Below, piece by piece: positions 5,896 through 6,670 of a DNA stretch of 6,670 bases. The DNA comes from Oscillospiraceae bacterium. GTDB taxonomy: Bacteria > Bacillota_A > Clostridia > Oscillospirales > Oscillospiraceae. A model generated the notes under the pieces. That model saw nothing but the letters and a program-made list of their open reading frames with translations, was not told the DNA's origin and did no database searches. Numbering within the stretch: position 1 is the stretch's first letter; each line of letters begins with the position of its first letter. A program made the translations under genes and the position numbers. The DNA lies in NCBI GenBank assembly GCA_017415945.1, contig JAFQDR010000044.1:1-6670 (forward strand), written 5' to 3'.

Positions 5896-5906
5896 TGTGA
5901 TACAAT
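5878..5906 (+). promoter_or_regulatory. Sigma-A-type promoter of the transfer-gene leader
   Basis: The -35 TTGACT (5878-5883) and -10 TACAAT (5901-5906) are separated by 17 bases, close to the consensus TTGACA-17-TATAAT. Transcription would start near 5912-5914 and run into the leader and the DUF4320-like gene. It is the best promoter-like sequence in the window. The -35 box is buried in repeat unit 6 and the spacer holds unit 7, implying direct control by whatever binds the array. Confidence 0.85.
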
Positions 5907-5923
5907 ATGTACAACAAAAAATG

Positions 5924-5953
5924 GCTCCTGTGATAAGCGCGAAGTACAGGAGC
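5924..5953 (+). promoter_or_regulatory. Leader hairpin hiding the SD of the 23-codon peptide
   Basis: GCTCCTGT (5924-5931) pairs perfectly with ACAGGAGC (5946-5953) across a 14-base loop. The 3' arm contains AGGAG (5948-5952), the SD of the small reading frame starting at 5959. The 5' arm could instead pair with ACAGGAG at 6004-6010, the SD region of the next gene. The two pairings exclude each other, as in a translational or attenuator switch. Confidence 0.65.
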
Positions 5954-5958
5954 TGAAT

Positions 5959-6030
5959 ATGAGACAGGAAGCCGATCTGAAAATGGTCGGCTTCTTTTCA
6001 TTTACAGGAGATCAACAGAATGAAATATAA
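5959..6030 (+). CDS. Putative 23-aa leader peptide
   Basis: ATG 5959 has AGGAG at 5948-5952 with a spacing of six bases, an ideal site. The frame MRQEADLKMVGFFSFT... ends in TAA at 6028-6030, 11 bases inside the DUF4320-like gene that starts at 6020. Its codons span the terminator-like hairpin at 5968-5998, so ribosome movement would alter that structure. It has the form of a leader peptide as in ermC or Tn916-type attenuation. It could also be a chance frame: translation is not proven and codon evidence is negligible at this length. Confidence 0.45.
   Translation: MRQEADLKMVGFFSFTGDQQNEI
5968..5998 (+). terminator. Terminator-like hairpin within the leader
   Basis: GAAGCCGA (5968-5975) pairs with TCGGCTTC (5987-5994) over an 11-base loop, followed by TTTT-CA-TTT (5995-6003). 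The 8-bp stem plus T-tract is a plausible intrinsic terminator between the promoter and the DUF4320-like gene, so it would act as an attenuator of the downstream genes. Confidence 0.65.
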
Positions 6031-6457
6031 ACTAAAACGCATATTGTGTGAGGAACGCGGCGATGCCACCTATACCGGTGTCATCATTTTCACCGTCATC
6101 GCCATGATAACTGTCGTCTTCTTGCTCAATGTCATGTCCGTGGTCATGATGAAAAGTGAACTGGACGCGGCAGCCGATCAGGTTGCACGTCAGATTCAGC
6201 TCGCCGGCGGTGTAGACAGTGATACGGAAGATCTGATCGACTACCTTCGCAATGGCATCAATGCAGAGAACATCGAATTTGTCATCGACACAAACTTCAT
6301 CACTGCCCAGGGCTCCAATACCTGTATTCAGATCGGAACCTCGTTCTATCTGACCGTCACCGCCGACACCAAACTCGGCGGTTTCTTTACGTTCGCGGAT
6401 TACCCGTTGAAAATGACATCGAGGGCTGCCGGCGTTTCGGAGGTGTACTGGAAATGA
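6020..6457 (+). CDS. DUF4320-like membrane protein, pseudopilin-type N-terminus
   Basis: 145 aa. A short basic N-terminus (KYKLKRILCEERGD) is followed by one hydrophobic segment at about residues 17-45 and then an extracytoplasmic alpha/beta region ending in YWK. The RGDATYTG junction before the hydrophobic stretch resembles the class III/TadE-type prepilin pattern. The overall form matches DUF4320 proteins, found in Firmicutes ICE transfer modules beside CpaF/TadB/TadC-like genes. The likely role is a minor pilin-like or structural part of the transfer apparatus in the membrane. The SD is AGGAG at 6006-6010; the start overlaps the leader peptide's end, and the stop overlaps the next start (ATGA). 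Assignment rests on pattern only. Confidence 0.8.
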   Translation: MKYKLKRILCEERGDATYTGVIIFTVIAMITVVFLLNVMSVVMMKSELDAAADQVARQIQLAGGVDSDTEDLIDYLRNGINAENIEFVIDTNFITAQGSNTCIQIGTSFYLTVTADTKLGGFFTFADYPLKMTSRAAGVSEVYWK

Positions 6458-6670
6458 TGGTACTGCTCAAACGGCTGGTCTTCAACCAGCGCGGTGACAT
6501 CCATTTATTCACTGTTTTCATGACGCTGTTCTTCTTTATGTTTATATCCATCGCATCCACTTGGGTTGGGATCGGTGGTGGGGGTTATTACGCAGGAGGA
6601 AGCTATCAAGCACATGGACTTCAACACGCTGGCACTGCTTATCGGGATGATGATTCAGGTGCTGGTGCTC
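6454..6670 (+). CDS. Second pseudopilin-like membrane protein, partial and probably broken near 6550-6575
   Basis: ATG 6454 overlaps the previous stop (ATGA), and GGAGG at 6439-6443 serves it. The start LLKRLVFNQRGDIHLFTVFM parallels the preceding gene: basic, then RGD, then hydrophobic (FMTLFFFMFISIAS, about residues 23-36). It is probably a second TadE/DUF4320-like subunit. After this the frame stays open to the window end but becomes a Gly/Tyr/His/Asp-rich string (GIGGGGYYAGG and onward) with no pilin character. At the same place another frame takes on clear membrane-protein sense. I therefore trust the call only up to about 6560. Confidence 0.5.
   Translation, partial: MMVLLKRLVFNQRGDIHLFTVFMTLFFFMFISIASTWVGIGGGGYYAGGSYQAHGLQHAGTAYRDDDSGAGA
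6575..6670 (+). pseudogene. ArsB/NhaD-type anion permease fragment in a shifted frame, running off the window
   Basis: Read from 6575 in the frame one base off the preceding gene, 32 codons give VVGVITQEEAIKHMDF, then NTLALLIGMMIQVLVL. This resembles the G(V/I)(L/I)(T/S)QEEA...IDFNT(I/L)xLLxGMMI stretch near the N-terminus of ArsB/NhaD-family permeases. The frame has a TGA at 6521-6523 and no good start or SD before 6575, so the N-terminus is missing. It could be the right side of a rearrangement or of an assembly join, or a lucky frame. Only 96 bases are available. Confidence 0.45.

Noticed and set aside
5921..5956. An 11-codon frame (MAPVISAKYRS) at the start of the leader
   Set aside because: There is no SD, and it begins only about 8 bases from the predicted transcription start. 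Leaderless-like translation is not excluded but is unsupported.
5806..6030. A 74-codon + frame covering the repeat array and promoter
   Set aside because: Most of it would translate the 11-bp repeats and promoter, and its first ATG lacks an SD. Only the last 23 codons, from 5959, have a ribosome site, and those are kept as the putative leader peptide.

Overview
The window looks like part of an integrative conjugative element (ICE) of a Gram-positive gut-type Clostridia, with a Ruminococcaceae/Oscillospiraceae-like host the most likely. The reasons are the near-perfect AGGAGG-type Shine-Dalgarno (SD) sites, the moderate GC content, the DUF4368-type large serine recombinase, and a ParA-ParB-DUF6017-DUF4320 gene order that I recognise from Firmicutes ICEs. 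All genes lie on the + strand.

Region 1 (1-530) is the end of one mobile element. It holds the C-terminal part of a large serine recombinase. A short imperfect inverted repeat follows, and then the 3' portion of a tRNA-Asn gene beginning at its anticodon. This reads as an element/host junction inside a tRNA gene.

Region 2 (535-822) holds an intact tRNA-Lys(CTT) bracketed by a 12-bp perfect inverted repeat, the tRNA terminator, a very long second hairpin with a T-run, and a small operator-like palindrome just before parA.

Region 3 (823-5792) is a tight operon of eight genes with gaps of at most 17 bases or short overlaps. It encodes ParA, ParB (TTG start, 44-base overlap), a six-cysteine mini-protein, an unrecognised 297-aa protein, a 73-aa protein, a DUF6017 replication-initiator-like protein with an unusual Tyr/Asp/Glu-rich linker, a 169-aa sigma/ArpU-like helix-turn-helix candidate, and an AT-rich 110-aa orphan. 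Together they look like a maintenance, replication and regulation module.

Region 4 (5793-6019) is the most interesting part: a compact control region. Seven 11-bp repeats in exact register run into a textbook sigma-A promoter (TTGACT, 17 bases, TACAAT). The transcript would start with a leader containing a hairpin that hides the SD of a 23-codon peptide. A terminator-like hairpin lies inside that peptide's reading frame. The same anti-SD arm could also pair with the SD of the next gene.

Region 5 (6020-6670) encodes two small membrane proteins with pseudopilin-like N-termini (the first DUF4320-like), the start of the transfer-apparatus genes. The second loses its expected pattern near 6550-6575. 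The last ~96 bases instead read, in another frame, like an ArsB/NhaD-type anion permease. This is either a real rearrangement or an assembly join.

No relaxase, oriT, CRISPR array or canonical parS site was seen.
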